From contig CAIJRD010000020.1 of the NCBI GenBank assembly GCA_903822975.1, forward strand, positions 30,614-94,613: a stretch of 64,000 bases of DNA, read 5' to 3'. The notes beneath the pieces are model-generated. The model was given only the letters and a program-made list of their open reading frames with translations. It was not told the origin of the DNA and searched no databases. The position numbers were made by a program, and so were the translations under genes. Positions 7,253-16,448 of this stretch are shown in pieces (the stretch's first letter is position 1; every line of letters starts with the position of its first letter). The stretch is from an uncultured Sinobacteraceae bacterium. Lineage in GTDB: Bacteria; Pseudomonadota; Gammaproteobacteria; Nevskiales; Nevskiaceae.

Positions 7253-9814
7253 ATGATCCCGTTCCTGCTTTCTCCCGGCATCGGCCTGCGCGCATTCTGC
7301 GCGACGGCACTGTTCGGACTGATGCTGACCGCGTCGCCGCTGCGCGCCGACGAAGCCCGCGTGGCGACGGGCGCAAACGCAGCGTCGACACCCGCCGCGG
7401 GCGCCGACGCGAACGCGGCACCGAAGGCCGCCGCACAAGCTGCAGACGCGCCTTCCGCAGTCGCACCGGCAGCTGTAGCGAGCGATCATGCCGCGCCGTC
7501 GTCCACCGCCGCCGCCGTCTCGCATATTCCGGGACTTACGCTGCTCGCAGCACCTGCAGCGTCGAAATCGTCGACCGCAAGCTTGGACGATTCGCTCGAC
7601 ACCGTGATCCAGACACTGGAAAACGATCAGTCGCGCGCTGCGCTGCTGGCACAGTTGAAACAGCTGAAAGCGGCCTCGGCCGAGGCCGGCGGCGAGACGG
7701 CTGAAGAGGAAAACGCCGGCCTGCTCGGCGCGGTCTCCAGCAGCTTCGACACGCTGCAGACCCATCTGCGCAGCAGCGACACGGTGCTACAGTTCTGGCA
7801 GCGCCGACTGAGTGCCGCGGCGGGCCAGGTTGGCACTTTGTTCCAACGCTCGCCGGAACCGTTCGCCGACAGCCTCATGATGCTGCTGCGCGTCATGGCG
7901 ATCTGGGGCGGGGTGGCCGGCGTGCTGCTGCTGATCGTTCGGCTCGCTGAGCGCGCGCTGAAACTGCCGCGCCCGCTGCCGCCCGATGCGCGTACGCGCG
8001 ATCTGCTGATCTACGTGGTGTGCCGTGTGGCACCCTGGGTGATCGCGTTCTACGTCACCGTGCATTTCACGGTGACGCCGGCCCCTTCGCTCGGCCGCAT
8101 GTTCGGACTGACGTTCGCCTACTGCGTGGTTTGCGGTGCCGTATTCACCACGGTGTGCTTGCTGTTGTTCGCGCTGTTTGGTGGAGGCCACCGCCGACCG
8201 GCGTTCCGCGTGCTGGTTCGGCGCGCGCCGATCCTGCTGTATTTCGTCGGTGCCTTCGCAGCACTGGGCGACGCTACCACCAATACGCGCGTTGTTGCGC
8301 AACTGGGCCGCGATCTGGCGATCGTCGTGTCCACCGCCGCGAATCTGCTGGCGGCCGGACTCGCCGCGCTGTTCGTATTGCGTTTCCGCCGCGCGGTGTC
8401 GCACCTGATTCGCAACAGCGCGTACAGCGTGCGCCGCGCGAGCCGCTTCAACACCGAGGCGCTGCGACTGTTCGCCGCGATCTGGCATCTGCCGATCCTG
8501 CTGCTGGTGACGATTTCGTCCGCGTCGACGCTGCTGACGATTCATCACGACGCGCTCGCGCTGCGCCGCGCGATTGCCACGTCCGGCCTGATGGTGCTGG
8601 GCTTCCTTGCGACGGCGATGATAAGACGTGGCTTTGCAATGGCCAGCGAGCGACGCGCCAAGCGGCTGCGCGCTGCACCCTACGTCGAGCGCTTCCTGAA
8701 AGTGCTGCACGCGATCAGCGTGCTGCTGCTGTGGGCAGTCGCGGTGGAGCTGGCGTCGCGGCTATGGGGCGGCTCGCTGCTCGACTGGATGCACACGGAT
8801 GCGGTCGGGCGTCGCGTGGCGACCTCGCTGATCGGCGTGATCTCCACCGTGCTCGCCGGTTCGGTGCTGTGGATCGTGCTGGATACCGCGATTCGTGAAG
8901 CGATCTCGCCGAGCCGTCCGCGACGCGGTCATGTGCCGAGCACACGCGCACTGACGGTGTTGCCGCTGGTGCGCAATGCGCTGTTCCTGCTGCTGCTGGT
9001 GATCGGCGTGATCGCAACTCTCGCGAACCTCGGCATCGACGTGACGCCGTTGATCGCCGGTGCTGGTGTCATCGGCATCGCGCTCGGCCTCGGCGCGCAG
9101 ACGCTGGTGAAGGATCTGCTGACCGGCGTGTTCATCCTGATCGAAGACACCATCGCGGTCGGCGACGTGGTCGAGATGGACGGCCGCTCCGGCACCGTCG
9201 AGGGCCTGACCATCCGCACCGTGCGCCTGCGCGACGGCGATGGCGCGGTGCATGCGATTCCGTTCTCCGAGATCAAAACGATCAAGAACCAGTCGCGCGA
9301 GTTCAGCTACGCCGTGTTCAATGTTCACGTCACCTACGATTCGGATGTCGACGAAGCGCTCAAGCTGATCCGCGAATGCGGCGCCGAATTGCTGAAGGAT
9401 GCGCAGCTGCGCCGCGACATCATCGGCTCGCTGGAGGTGTTCGGACTGGATCGCTTCGATCGCGGTTCGATCGTGCTGCAGTCGCGCCTGAAGACACGGC
9501 CACTGCGCCAGTACGACGTCAGTCGCGCGTTCAACCGGCTGCTGAAAGAAAAGCTCGATGGCAGTGCGTCGGCGCGCTTCGCTGTCGGCGAGCAGCTTTT
9601 GCGCATGCTGCCGGCGCCCGTCGATGCTGCGCAAAAGGTAGCGGCGCCGATCGAATCCGGAATGCAGCGGGGCGCCAGCACAGGCGCCGATTCAGGTGCA
9701 GGTGTTGAAGCTAGCGCCAATGCCAATGCGGGCGATGGCCAGTCGAAGGCGCCGCACGACGATTCGCTGGCCGTGCCGCTGACCGATCCTCAAGGCGGAC
9801 CCCATGCGGCATGA
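7253..9814 (+). CDS. Large MscS-family mechanosensitive channel
   Basis: An 853-residue inner-membrane channel that would release small solutes on hypo-osmotic shock. A signal-like N terminus (PFLLSPGIGLRAFCATALFG) leads into a long Ala-rich periplasmic region to about residue 200. Many transmembrane segments follow. The conserved MscS core is near residues 590-740: pore-lining VTPLIAGAGVIGIALGLGAQ, then TLVKDLLTGVFILIEDTIAV, and the beta domain with GDVVEMDGRSGTVEGLTIRT. Size and layout resemble the YbiO-like large channels. A polar Ala/Ser tail closes the protein. The last 11 bp overlap the next hydroxylase gene. Its place between two ubiquinone hydroxylases is unusual. Confidence 0.92.
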   Translation: MIPFLLSPGIGLRAFCATALFGLMLTASPLRADEARVATGANAASTPAAGADANAAPKAAAQAADAPSAVAPAAVASDHAAPSSTAAAVSHIPGLTLLAAPAASKSSTASLDDSLDTVIQTLENDQSRAALLAQLKQLKAASAEAGGETAEEENAGLLGAVSSSFDTLQTHLRSSDTVLQFWQRRLSAAAGQVGTLFQRSPEPFADSLMMLLRVMAIWGGVAGVLLLIVRLAERALKLPRPLPPDARTRDLLIYVVCRVAPWVIAFYVTVHFTVTPAPSLGRMFGLTFAYCVVCGAVFTTVCLLLFALFGGGHRRPAFRVLVRRAPILLYFVGAFAALGDATTNTRVVAQLGRDLAIVVSTAANLLAAGLAALFVLRFRRAVSHLIRNSAYSVRRASRFNTEALRLFAAIWHLPILLLVTISSASTLLTIHHDALALRRAIATSGLMVLGFLATAMIRRGFAMASERRAKRLRAAPYVERFLKVLHAISVLLLWAVAVELASRLWGGSLLDWMHTDAVGRRVATSLIGVISTVLAGSVLWIVLDTAIREAISPSRPRRGHVPSTRALTVLPLVRNALFLLLLVIGVIATLANLGIDVTPLIAGAGVIGIALGLGAQTLVKDLLTGVFILIEDTIAVGDVVEMDGRSGTVEGLTIRTVRLRDGDGAVHAIPFSEIKTIKNQSREFSYAVFNVHVTYDSDVDEALKLIRECGAELLKDAQLRRDIIGSLEVFGLDRFDRGSIVLQSRLKTRPLRQYDVSRAFNRLLKEKLDGSASARFAVGEQLLRMLPAPVDAAQKVAAPIESGMQRGASTGADSGAGVEASANANAGDGQSKAPHDDSLAVPLTDPQGGPHAA

Positions 9815-10967
9815 CATCGTTGTAGTCGGCGGCGGCCCGGTGGGCGCGGCCGCGGCCTTGTCGCTTCACGACGCCGGCTTCGATGTCGCGCTGGTCGAGC
9901 GTGGCGCCGCGCCACCGCGCTGGAATGCAAGCGATTACGACCTGCGGGTCTACGCACTGGCGCCGGCCTCGCAGCAGTTGCTCGACGAACTGGGCGTGTG
10001 GGACACGATGGTCGCCGCGAGAGTGAGCCCGTACACGCGGATGCGCGTGTGGGAACGCGGCCCGGAAAGCGCGCTGCAATTCAGCGCCGCGGACGCGTTC
10101 CGCTCGCAGCTTGGCTGGATCGTCGAACACGGCTTGATCACGTCGACGCTGTGGCAGCGCCTGCAGGCCTTGCCGATCTTTACGCAAGCCGAGATCGAGT
10201 CAGTGCAGTTCGACGATGGCGCTGCAGGCGTGAACCTGCGCGACGGCCGCAGACTTGAAGCGCGCCTGGTAGTCGCCGCCGACGGCGCGGATTCGCAGAT
10301 GCGCCGTTTGGCCGGCATCGAGACGCTGAGCTGGCGTTACGACCAGCGCGCAATTGTGGCGCATGTTCAGACGTCGCAGCCGCATCGCGACACCGCCTGG
10401 CAGCGCTTTCTGAAAACCGGGCCGCTGGCATTCCTGCCGCTGGCCGATGGCCGCGCATCGATCGTCTGGTCGGCCGACGATGCGCAAGCCGATGCATTGC
10501 TGGCGCTGGACGATGCCGCATTCTGCGATCGGCTGGCGCGTGCTAGCGAGTTCGTACTCGGCGATGTTCTCCAGACGACGGCTCGAATCGGCGTGCCATT
10601 GAAGTTGATGCATGCACGCGACTACACCGCGCCGGGCATGGTGCTGATCGGCGACGCCGCGCATGCAGTGCATCCACTTGCCGGCCAGGGCGCCAACTTG
10701 GGCTTCGCCGACGTCGCCGCGTTGACCGCCACGCTGGTTCAGGCGCGAAGCGCGGGACGCGACTGGAGCAGCCCGCGAACGCTGGCGCGCTATGTGCGTC
10801 AGCGCAAGGCGCACAACCTTGAAATGCTGGCATTGACGGACACCCTGTACCGCGCGTTCCGGCCGTCACTACCCGGTTTGCGTGGCGCGCTCGGCTTCGG
10901 CATGGGCGCGCTCAACCGCAGTGCACCGTTGAAGGCTTGGCTGGCAGGGCGCGCGGCGAAGGCTTGA
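9804..10967 (+). CDS. FAD-dependent ubiquinone-pathway hydroxylase (UbiI/UbiF type)
   Basis: A 387-residue flavoprotein monooxygenase paralogous to the gene at 6030. The N terminus MRHDIVVVGGGPVGAAAALS carries GxGxxG. A central DG motif lies in VVAADGADSQMRRLAGI, and the second FAD motif is IGDAAHAVHPLAGQGANLG, the form of UbiI/UbiF/COQ6 enzymes. It probably hydroxylates another position of the ubiquinone ring than UbiH. It overlaps the mechanosensitive channel gene by 11 bp, so translation is likely coupled. Whether it is UbiI, UbiF or a broader enzyme is not decidable here. Confidence 0.88.
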   Translation: MRHDIVVVGGGPVGAAAALSLHDAGFDVALVERGAAPPRWNASDYDLRVYALAPASQQLLDELGVWDTMVAARVSPYTRMRVWERGPESALQFSAADAFRSQLGWIVEHGLITSTLWQRLQALPIFTQAEIESVQFDDGAAGVNLRDGRRLEARLVVAADGADSQMRRLAGIETLSWRYDQRAIVAHVQTSQPHRDTAWQRFLKTGPLAFLPLADGRASIVWSADDAQADALLALDDAAFCDRLARASEFVLGDVLQTTARIGVPLKLMHARDYTAPGMVLIGDAAHAVHPLAGQGANLGFADVAALTATLVQARSAGRDWSSPRTLARYVRQRKAHNLEMLALTDTLYRAFRPSLPGLRGALGFGMGALNRSAPLKAWLAGRAAKA

Positions 10968-11026
10968 GAACCTGCGGCAAGCGTGCCGCAAGCATGAACC
11001 CGATCGAACACACGGAGGTTTGAACA

Positions 11027-11650
11027 ATGCGAGTCACGGCGAACGAAGCCCTGCAACGGTTGCGCGATGGCAATGCACGATTCGTATCCGGCAGCTATCG
11101 CAGTGAGCCGCTGCGCAGCCAGGCGCGACGCCAGGAACTGGTAGCCGAGCAGGCGCCGTTCGCGGTGATTCTGGGTTGTGCGGATTCGCGCGTACCGGTT
11201 GAAATCGTGTTCGACCAAGGGCTCGGCGATCTGTTCGTGATCCGCGTGGCCGGCAACATCGTTGCGCCCTCGCTGATCGGCAGCGTCGAATTCGCCGCCG
11301 AACGCTTCGGCACGCGGTTGGTGGTGGTGCTGGGACACACGCATTGCGGTGCGATTTACGCAACACTGGCGGCGCTGCAAAAGCCGGAATCAACGCGCTC
11401 GCAAAACATCAACTCGATCGTCGAACGCGTGCGGCCGGCGGTCGAAGGCCTGATGCTCACCGAGTTGCGCGACGATCCGGTAGCGCTGGCGGAGCAGGCC
11501 GTGCGCGCGAATATCCGTGCGTCGGCCAATCAGCTTCGGCATGGCTCGGCGGTGGTCGAGCAGCTGATCCTGCACGATGGCTTGCAGGTGGTCGGCGCCG
11601 AATATTCGCTTGAGACCGGCCGTGTCGAATTCTTCGAAGGCCTGAGCTAG
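11027..11650 (+). CDS. Beta-class carbonic anhydrase
   Basis: Interconverts CO2 and bicarbonate; cytoplasmic zinc enzyme. The zinc ligands are visible: Cys and the Asp-Arg dyad in ILGCADSRVPVE, and His plus Cys in LGHTHCGAIYA. The 207-residue length is typical for bacterial beta enzymes. A strong ribosome-binding site (GGAGG) precedes the ATG. It follows the hydroxylase gene by 59 bp, so it may be the end of that cluster, though the separate ribosome-binding site also allows its own regulation. Confidence 0.93.
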   Translation: MRVTANEALQRLRDGNARFVSGSYRSEPLRSQARRQELVAEQAPFAVILGCADSRVPVEIVFDQGLGDLFVIRVAGNIVAPSLIGSVEFAAERFGTRLVVVLGHTHCGAIYATLAALQKPESTRSQNINSIVERVRPAVEGLMLTELRDDPVALAEQAVRANIRASANQLRHGSAVVEQLILHDGLQVVGAEYSLETGRVEFFEGLS

Positions 11651-11961
11651 CGCGGCGCTGCCGCGATGCCGCGATGCCGCGCCGCCGCACAAGCGCTCAC
11701 AAGCGCTTACAAGCGCACGCAAGCGCACGGAAGCGGATGACCGACGCATCGCGCGCGTTCAAGCCGACTGCGGCGATCGCGATCCCGATTCCGATTCCAA
11801 TTCCGACCTGACCCGCCCTGCGCGCACGCTCGATTCGCACAGGGCGTAATCGCTGCAGGCAATGCGCGCAGCGACAACGCGCGTCGCGCCCGACAGCCAA
11901 GCGGCCGATCAGCGCACGGATTCAACCGTGTCGACGCCGCCGCATTGCTTAAGATGGACGC
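11651..11961. repeat. 311-bp gene-free gap with several short direct repeats
   Basis: No credible gene. It starts with three CGATGC-type copies of a 9-bp unit (GCCGCGATG), continues with CAAGCGCTCA/CAAGCGCTTA/CAAGCGCA repeats at about 11691-11725, and includes a hexamer run (GATCGC, GATCCC, GATTCC, GATTCC, AATTCC) at 11775-11804. The last part holds the promoter region of the peptidase gene. Confidence 0.7.
11950..11955 (+). promoter_or_regulatory. Candidate -10 hexamer (TAAGAT) before the S9 peptidase
   Basis: TAAGAT ends 6 nt before the ATG at 11962, the same spacing as at ygfB and mscS. Only a weak GGA is present before the start, so a leaderless or near-leaderless message is plausible. 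Confidence 0.3.
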
Positions 11962-14091
11962 ATGAAGGGTCCCAGCAACACGATGCAACCGACACGCGCG
12001 CCCTACGGCGCCTGGAAGTCGCCGATCAGCGCCGATGCCATCGTCGCCGACAGCGTCAGACTCGGCACGATCGCGATCGACGGTGACACGATCTATTGGA
12101 GCGAAGGTCGGCCACAGGAGTCGGGGCGTACCGTGGTGGTCCGTGCGAAGGCCGACGGCGGCGTCGAAGACCTGACGCCCGCACCCTTCGATGTGCGCTC
12201 GCGTGTGCACGAATATGGCGGCGCTGCCTTCGCGGTGCATTCGGGCCTGCTGTATTTCATCAATGCGCGTGACCAGGGTATTTATCGGCAGCTGCCCGGC
12301 GCAGCGCCGGTGCTGCTGCATGCGGTCGCCGGTGTGCGCTACGCCGAGCCGGTGGTCGATGCGACGCGCAATCGTCTGATCTTGGTACGCGAAGATCACC
12401 GGCTGCCCGGCGGCGAGGCGATCAACAGTCTGGTGGCGATCGCGCTCGGTGCGCCGCATGCCGAGACCTTGCTCTGTAGCGGCGACGACTTCTATGCCTC
12501 GCCGAGTCTGAGCGCCGATGGTCAGCGCATCGCTTGGCTCAGCTGGCAGCACCCGCAGATGCCCTGGGAGGGCACGCGCCTGTCGGTCGCGCAATTCGAT
12601 GACGAGGGGCAGCTCGGCAAGGTCCGTGAGATCGCGGGCGGAATCGCCGAGTCGATCTTCCAGCCGCAGTGGTCGCCGCAGGGCGAACTGGTTTTCATTT
12701 CCGACCGCAGCGGCTACTGGAATCTGTATCGCTGGCGGCCGCCAACTACGCCGGGCGCAGCAGCTAATTGTGGTGTCGCAATGGCGTCCGGAAAACCGGC
12801 TGGCGTCGGCGTCGATGTCGATGTCGATGTCGATGTCGGTGTCGATGTCGAAATCGACGACGCAACCAAGGCTGCAATCAATGCTACTCAACCGATAGCA
12901 AGTGACTCGGAGACTTTTGCAGTCGAGCCGCTGCTGCCGCTGGACGAGGAGTTCGGTCGGCCGCAGTGGCAGTTCGGCATGTCGACCTTCGGCTTCGAGC
13001 CCTCGGGCGCGATCGTGTGCACCTATGGCCGGCCTGGCGATTCCAAGCTCGCGCGGCTGACGGGCAGCGCGCTGCCGCAGCTGCTGGCGACACCGTATCG
13101 CGATATCGACCAGCTGCGTGTCGGCGAGGGTTACGCCGTGTTCCTCGGCGGCGCGCCGGGCATTCCGCGCTCGGTGATTCGCGTCGCGCTGGCCGATGCG
13201 CGCCAGCAGTGCCTGCGCGCGAGCAGCACGCTTTCCATCGATCCGCGCTATCTGTCCGAACCGCAGGCGATCGAGTTCCCGACTGAAGACGGCGTTCACG
13301 CGCACGCCTTCTACTACGCTGCGCGCAATACCGAATTCTGTGCGCCGGCCGGTGCCGCGCCGCCGCTGCTGGTGCTGAGTCATGGCGGCCCGACGGCGGC
13401 GAGCGATACCACGTTCAATCCGAGCATCCAGTTCTGGACCAGTCGCGGCATCGCGGTGGTGGATGTCAATTACGGCGGCAGCAGCGGCTACGGCCGCGCG
13501 TATCGACAGCGCCTGTCTCGTCGTTGGGGCATCGTCGATGTCGACGACGCGGTCAACGCCGCACGTCATCTGGTCGCGCTCGGCTGGGCGGACGCGCAGC
13601 GCCTGGCGATCCGCGGCGGCAGTGCGGGCGGTTATACGACACTGTCGGCGCTGACCTTCCGCGATACCTTCAAAGCGGGCGCGAGCTATTACGGCATCGG
13701 CGATCTCGAAGTGCTGGCGCGCGACACGCACAAGTTCGAATCGCGCTATCTCGACAGCCTGGTGGGTCCGTACCCGAAACAGCAGTCGCTGTATCGCGAG
13801 CGCTCGCCGATCCATTTCGTCGAGCGCCTGTCGAGTCCGATGATTCTGTTCCAGGGCCTGGAGGATAAAGTGGTGCCGCCGAACCAGGCACAGATGATGT
13901 TCGATGCGGTGCGCGCGAAAGGTCTGCCGGTGGCCTACCTGTCGTTCCCGCACGAGCAGCACGGCTTCCGCGCTGCGGCGACGATCAAGCGCTGTCTTGA
14001 GGCGGAGCTTTATTTCTACGGCAAGGTATTCGGCTTCACGCCGGCCGACGCACTCGCACCACTGCAGATCGAGAATCTGCCATCGACATGA
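11962..14091 (+). CDS. S9-family prolyl oligopeptidase-like serine peptidase
   Basis: A 709-residue two-domain peptidase or acylaminoacyl-peptidase relative. Residues 1-430 form a beta-propeller-like region (for example SEGRPQESGRTVVV, QPQWSPQGELVFISDRSG). The alpha/beta-hydrolase domain follows, with the Ser nucleophile in IRGGSAGGYTTLSAL, the Asp in FQGLEDKVVPP, and the His in HEQHGFR, so the triad is intact. No signal peptide is seen. An insert of roughly 55 residues near position 265-315 interrupts the propeller. It contains GVDVDVDVDVGVDVEIDD, encoded by tandem GTCGAT hexamers at 12811-12852. The start at 11962 is the first ATG after a -10-like box; a second in-frame ATG lies at 11983. 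Confidence 0.9.
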   Translation: MKGPSNTMQPTRAPYGAWKSPISADAIVADSVRLGTIAIDGDTIYWSEGRPQESGRTVVVRAKADGGVEDLTPAPFDVRSRVHEYGGAAFAVHSGLLYFINARDQGIYRQLPGAAPVLLHAVAGVRYAEPVVDATRNRLILVREDHRLPGGEAINSLVAIALGAPHAETLLCSGDDFYASPSLSADGQRIAWLSWQHPQMPWEGTRLSVAQFDDEGQLGKVREIAGGIAESIFQPQWSPQGELVFISDRSGYWNLYRWRPPTTPGAAANCGVAMASGKPAGVGVDVDVDVDVGVDVEIDDATKAAINATQPIASDSETFAVEPLLPLDEEFGRPQWQFGMSTFGFEPSGAIVCTYGRPGDSKLARLTGSALPQLLATPYRDIDQLRVGEGYAVFLGGAPGIPRSVIRVALADARQQCLRASSTLSIDPRYLSEPQAIEFPTEDGVHAHAFYYAARNTEFCAPAGAAPPLLVLSHGGPTAASDTTFNPSIQFWTSRGIAVVDVNYGGSSGYGRAYRQRLSRRWGIVDVDDAVNAARHLVALGWADAQRLAIRGGSAGGYTTLSALTFRDTFKAGASYYGIGDLEVLARDTHKFESRYLDSLVGPYPKQQSLYRERSPIHFVERLSSPMILFQGLEDKVVPPNQAQMMFDAVRAKGLPVAYLSFPHEQHGFRAAATIKRCLEAELYFYGKVFGFTPADALAPLQIENLPST

Positions 14092-14245
14092 ACGGCTGCG
14101 TCCCTCGGCGATCCTGGTTGTCCGATGCCTCGTTCAGTGCACGATCGAATGCACCACCCCTTGCAGAAAGCCCACAAGGCGACGCGCTGCGAAGCTCATT
14201 ACGCGTGGTTCCCGCGCGGCAGCGGTGCGGAGCTGGAAGGTCAGC

Positions 14246-15214
14246 ATGAGAGAACGACGAATGCCGACGAACCCGATTGGATCGCTGCACAGTTCGGTGC
14301 TGACGGCGCCGGTGCGTACACGTCTGCGCCAATGGGTCATCGGCGTGCTGCAAAAGGGCGAGGGTTCGTCCAGCATCAACTTCGACGAGCCGCACGGCGA
14401 TCCCGGCCTGTTCGGCCCCGACAGCGTGACCTGGCGCATCCACGCCGATTTTCCCGGAATGATGTCGGGCGGCATCTGCGCGCTGATGCTGCAGACGCTG
14501 CATCCGCTGGCCTTGTCCGGTGTCTGGGATCACTCGAGCTTTCGCGACGACGTGCTCGGCCGCCTGCGCCGCACGACCGGCTTCGTTGCCGGGACGACGT
14601 ATGCCCCACGCGCAGAGGCGCTGAAACTGATCGCCAAGGTGAAAAAGATTCACGGTTTCGTGCGCGGCACCGCACCCGATGGGCGCGCCTACTCGGCGGA
14701 CGATCCGGCGCTGCTGACCTGGGTGCACACCACCGAGATGCAGAGCTTCCTCAACGGCTACCAGCGTTATCGAGATGTCGAGCTGCCGCTGTCGATCCAG
14801 GATCGCTACTACGCCGAGACCAGCCTGATCGCCGAGCGACTCGGTGCACGCAATGTGCCGAAATCGGCCGCCGCCGTGAATGCATATTTCGAGCGCGTGC
14901 AAGGCGAACTGGAGTTCGGCGAGCGCTCGGTGGCCGTGCTCGACGTGCTGAACCAGATCCGGTTGCCGATCCCGGTTTCGGGCGTCTCGCGCGAGTTGTT
15001 CCTCGGCGCCGGTGCCGCGCTGTTACCGCCCTGGGCACTGCAGAAAATGCAGCGCTCGCGTGTGCGACAGCTGCGCGACCGTGCCGCCGCACGCGGACTG
15101 CGCGCGGTGGCACCGCTGCTGCGTGCAGCGCTGAAAGACGGCATCGGCGCGCATTCCTGTCGTCGCGTCGGGCTCGATCCGGCGCTGCTGCACAGCTTGC
15201 CGCTGGAGAGCTAG
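14246..15214 (+). CDS. MpaB-like (DUF2236) oxygenase family protein
   Basis: A 322-residue protein starting MRERRMPTNPIGSLHSSV, chosen because GGAAGG lies 7 nt upstream; MPTNPIG at 14261 is an alternative. Family landmarks are GDPGLFGPDSVTWRIH, the HPLALSGVWDHSSF segment with conserved histidines, and TWVHTTEMQSFLNGYQRY. These match the latex-clearing-protein/MpaB superfamily, heme-containing enzymes where tested. The substrate here is unknown. It follows the S9 peptidase by 154 bp and converges on a dehydrogenase gene. Confidence 0.85.
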   Translation: MRERRMPTNPIGSLHSSVLTAPVRTRLRQWVIGVLQKGEGSSSINFDEPHGDPGLFGPDSVTWRIHADFPGMMSGGICALMLQTLHPLALSGVWDHSSFRDDVLGRLRRTTGFVAGTTYAPRAEALKLIAKVKKIHGFVRGTAPDGRAYSADDPALLTWVHTTEMQSFLNGYQRYRDVELPLSIQDRYYAETSLIAERLGARNVPKSAAAVNAYFERVQGELEFGERSVAVLDVLNQIRLPIPVSGVSRELFLGAGAALLPPWALQKMQRSRVRQLRDRAAARGLRAVAPLLRAALKDGIGAHSCRRVGLDPALLHSLPLES

Positions 15215-15339
15215 ACGACGCTACAGTCGAAGTAGCAATCGACGGTTGGGCGGAGAGGGTTCATGGGTAAGGTGCGCAGTCGGTGCCGTGCACGATCACC
15301 GTTCATCGCGACTCGTCCGGTTCGCGCACGCGCCTCGTC

Positions 15340-15414
15340 TTACGCTTCCAACCACACCTTGACCGCGAGGCGCTGCGCCGCGTGCCAGAGCTTTCTTGCC
15401 AGCGGATTCCGCGC
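15340..15414 (-). pseudogene. Possible remnant of a short-chain dehydrogenase C terminus
   Basis: On the minus strand this stretch reads ARNPLARKLWHAAQRL followed by a short tail and a stop. It resembles the end of the adjacent dehydrogenase (ARDPQLAAQLWELSARL) but is in another frame and lies downstream of that gene's stop. No catalytic or nucleotide-binding part is present nearby. It may be a decayed duplicate of the 3' end; chance similarity is possible. The remainder of the 15215-15484 gap shows nothing I recognise. Confidence 0.3.
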
Positions 15415-15484
15415 AGTTCGTGCTGGTCTAACACTCCGCTTGGTCTGCGGAACTTGCCTTGCGAGTCGGCTGGCGCCGCAGCGT

Positions 15485-16417
15485 CTACAGGTAGGACACG
15501 TGCGTGAGCCTTGCCGACAGTTCCCACAGCTGCGCTGCGAGTTGCGGATCGCGCGCGAGTTTTCGGCAGCCGACCTTGACCGGCGTGCCGTGCAGTTGCT
15601 GGAAGCCGGAGGGTCCGTAGTAATCGCCGCCCTGAACATCGGCCGCGGTCGCCGCACGCAGCGAGGGCAGCGCGCCCATCGTCGAGGATTGTCCCAACAT
15701 CGCGTTGCCGAACTTCATCAGCATTGCGCCAATCGCGGAATTGTCCATCGCCGGCCCGACAGCTTGCAGATTGGTCGAGGCGTAGCCGGGATGTGCGGCG
15801 GCGCTGATGACCTCAATTCCGGCTTTGCGCAGTCGGCGATCGAGTTCGAACATGAACAGCAGGTTCGCCAGCTTGCTCTTGCCGTACGCGTCCCAGCGAG
15901 CGTAGGACTTGTGCTCCCAGTTGAGGTCGGCAAGGTCCATCGCGCGCGTCCAGCGATGCGCGAGGCTCGCAACACTGACGATGCGCGCGGCGGGTGCAGC
16001 TTGCAGTGCGTCGAGCAGCAGACCGGTCAAAGCAAAGTGGCCGAGATGATTGGTGCCGATCTGCATCTCGAAACCATCGGCGGTGCGTCGCAGGGGCACC
16101 GCCATTACGCCGGCATTGTTGATCAACAGATCGATACGCGGATATTTCGTGCCAACACTCTCGGCGAAGGCGCGCACCGAGGCGAGATCGGCGAGATCGA
16201 GCGGCATGATTTCGATGCGTGATTCCGGCGAGCGCCGACGAATTTCGTCGAATGCCGTCTTGGCCTTGCTGGCATCGCGGCAGGCCATCACGACTTGCGC
16301 GCCGGCGCGCGCGAGCGCAGCGCTGGTCTCGAGGCCGAGACCGCTGTTGGCGCCGGTGACGATGGCGAGTTTGCCGTGCTGACTTGGAATGTCGGCGGCG
16401 GTCCAGGCTTGAGTCAT
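15485..16417 (-). CDS. Short-chain dehydrogenase/reductase, retinol-dehydrogenase-like
   Basis: A 310-residue NAD(P)-dependent oxidoreductase. The start MTQAWTAADIPSQHGK is chosen because GAGGAG lies just upstream. Rossmann motif is VTGANSGLGLETSAAL, followed by LLINNAGVMAVP and the catalytic YGKSKLANLLFMFEL (YxxxK). Overall form resembles retinol dehydrogenase-like and oxidoreductase proteins of broad specificity. The substrate cannot be inferred. It lies 31 bp downstream of the OPT transporter gene on the same strand. Confidence 0.9.
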   Translation of the reverse strand: MTQAWTAADIPSQHGKLAIVTGANSGLGLETSAALARAGAQVVMACRDASKAKTAFDEIRRRSPESRIEIMPLDLADLASVRAFAESVGTKYPRIDLLINNAGVMAVPLRRTADGFEMQIGTNHLGHFALTGLLLDALQAAPAARIVSVASLAHRWTRAMDLADLNWEHKSYARWDAYGKSKLANLLFMFELDRRLRKAGIEVISAAAHPGYASTNLQAVGPAMDNSAIGAMLMKFGNAMLGQSSTMGALPSLRAATAADVQGGDYYGPSGFQQLHGTPVKVGCRKLARDPQLAAQLWELSARLTHVSYL

Positions 16418-16448
16418 TCGGGTGCTCCTCACATACGGATCAGTTGCA

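Noticed and set aside
11707..13962. Open frame of about 750 codons on the minus strand opposite the S9 peptidase
   Set aside because: It lies opposite an intact peptidase with a complete triad; its Arg/Ala/His-rich translation shows no domain. GC-rich codon bias keeps antisense frames open.
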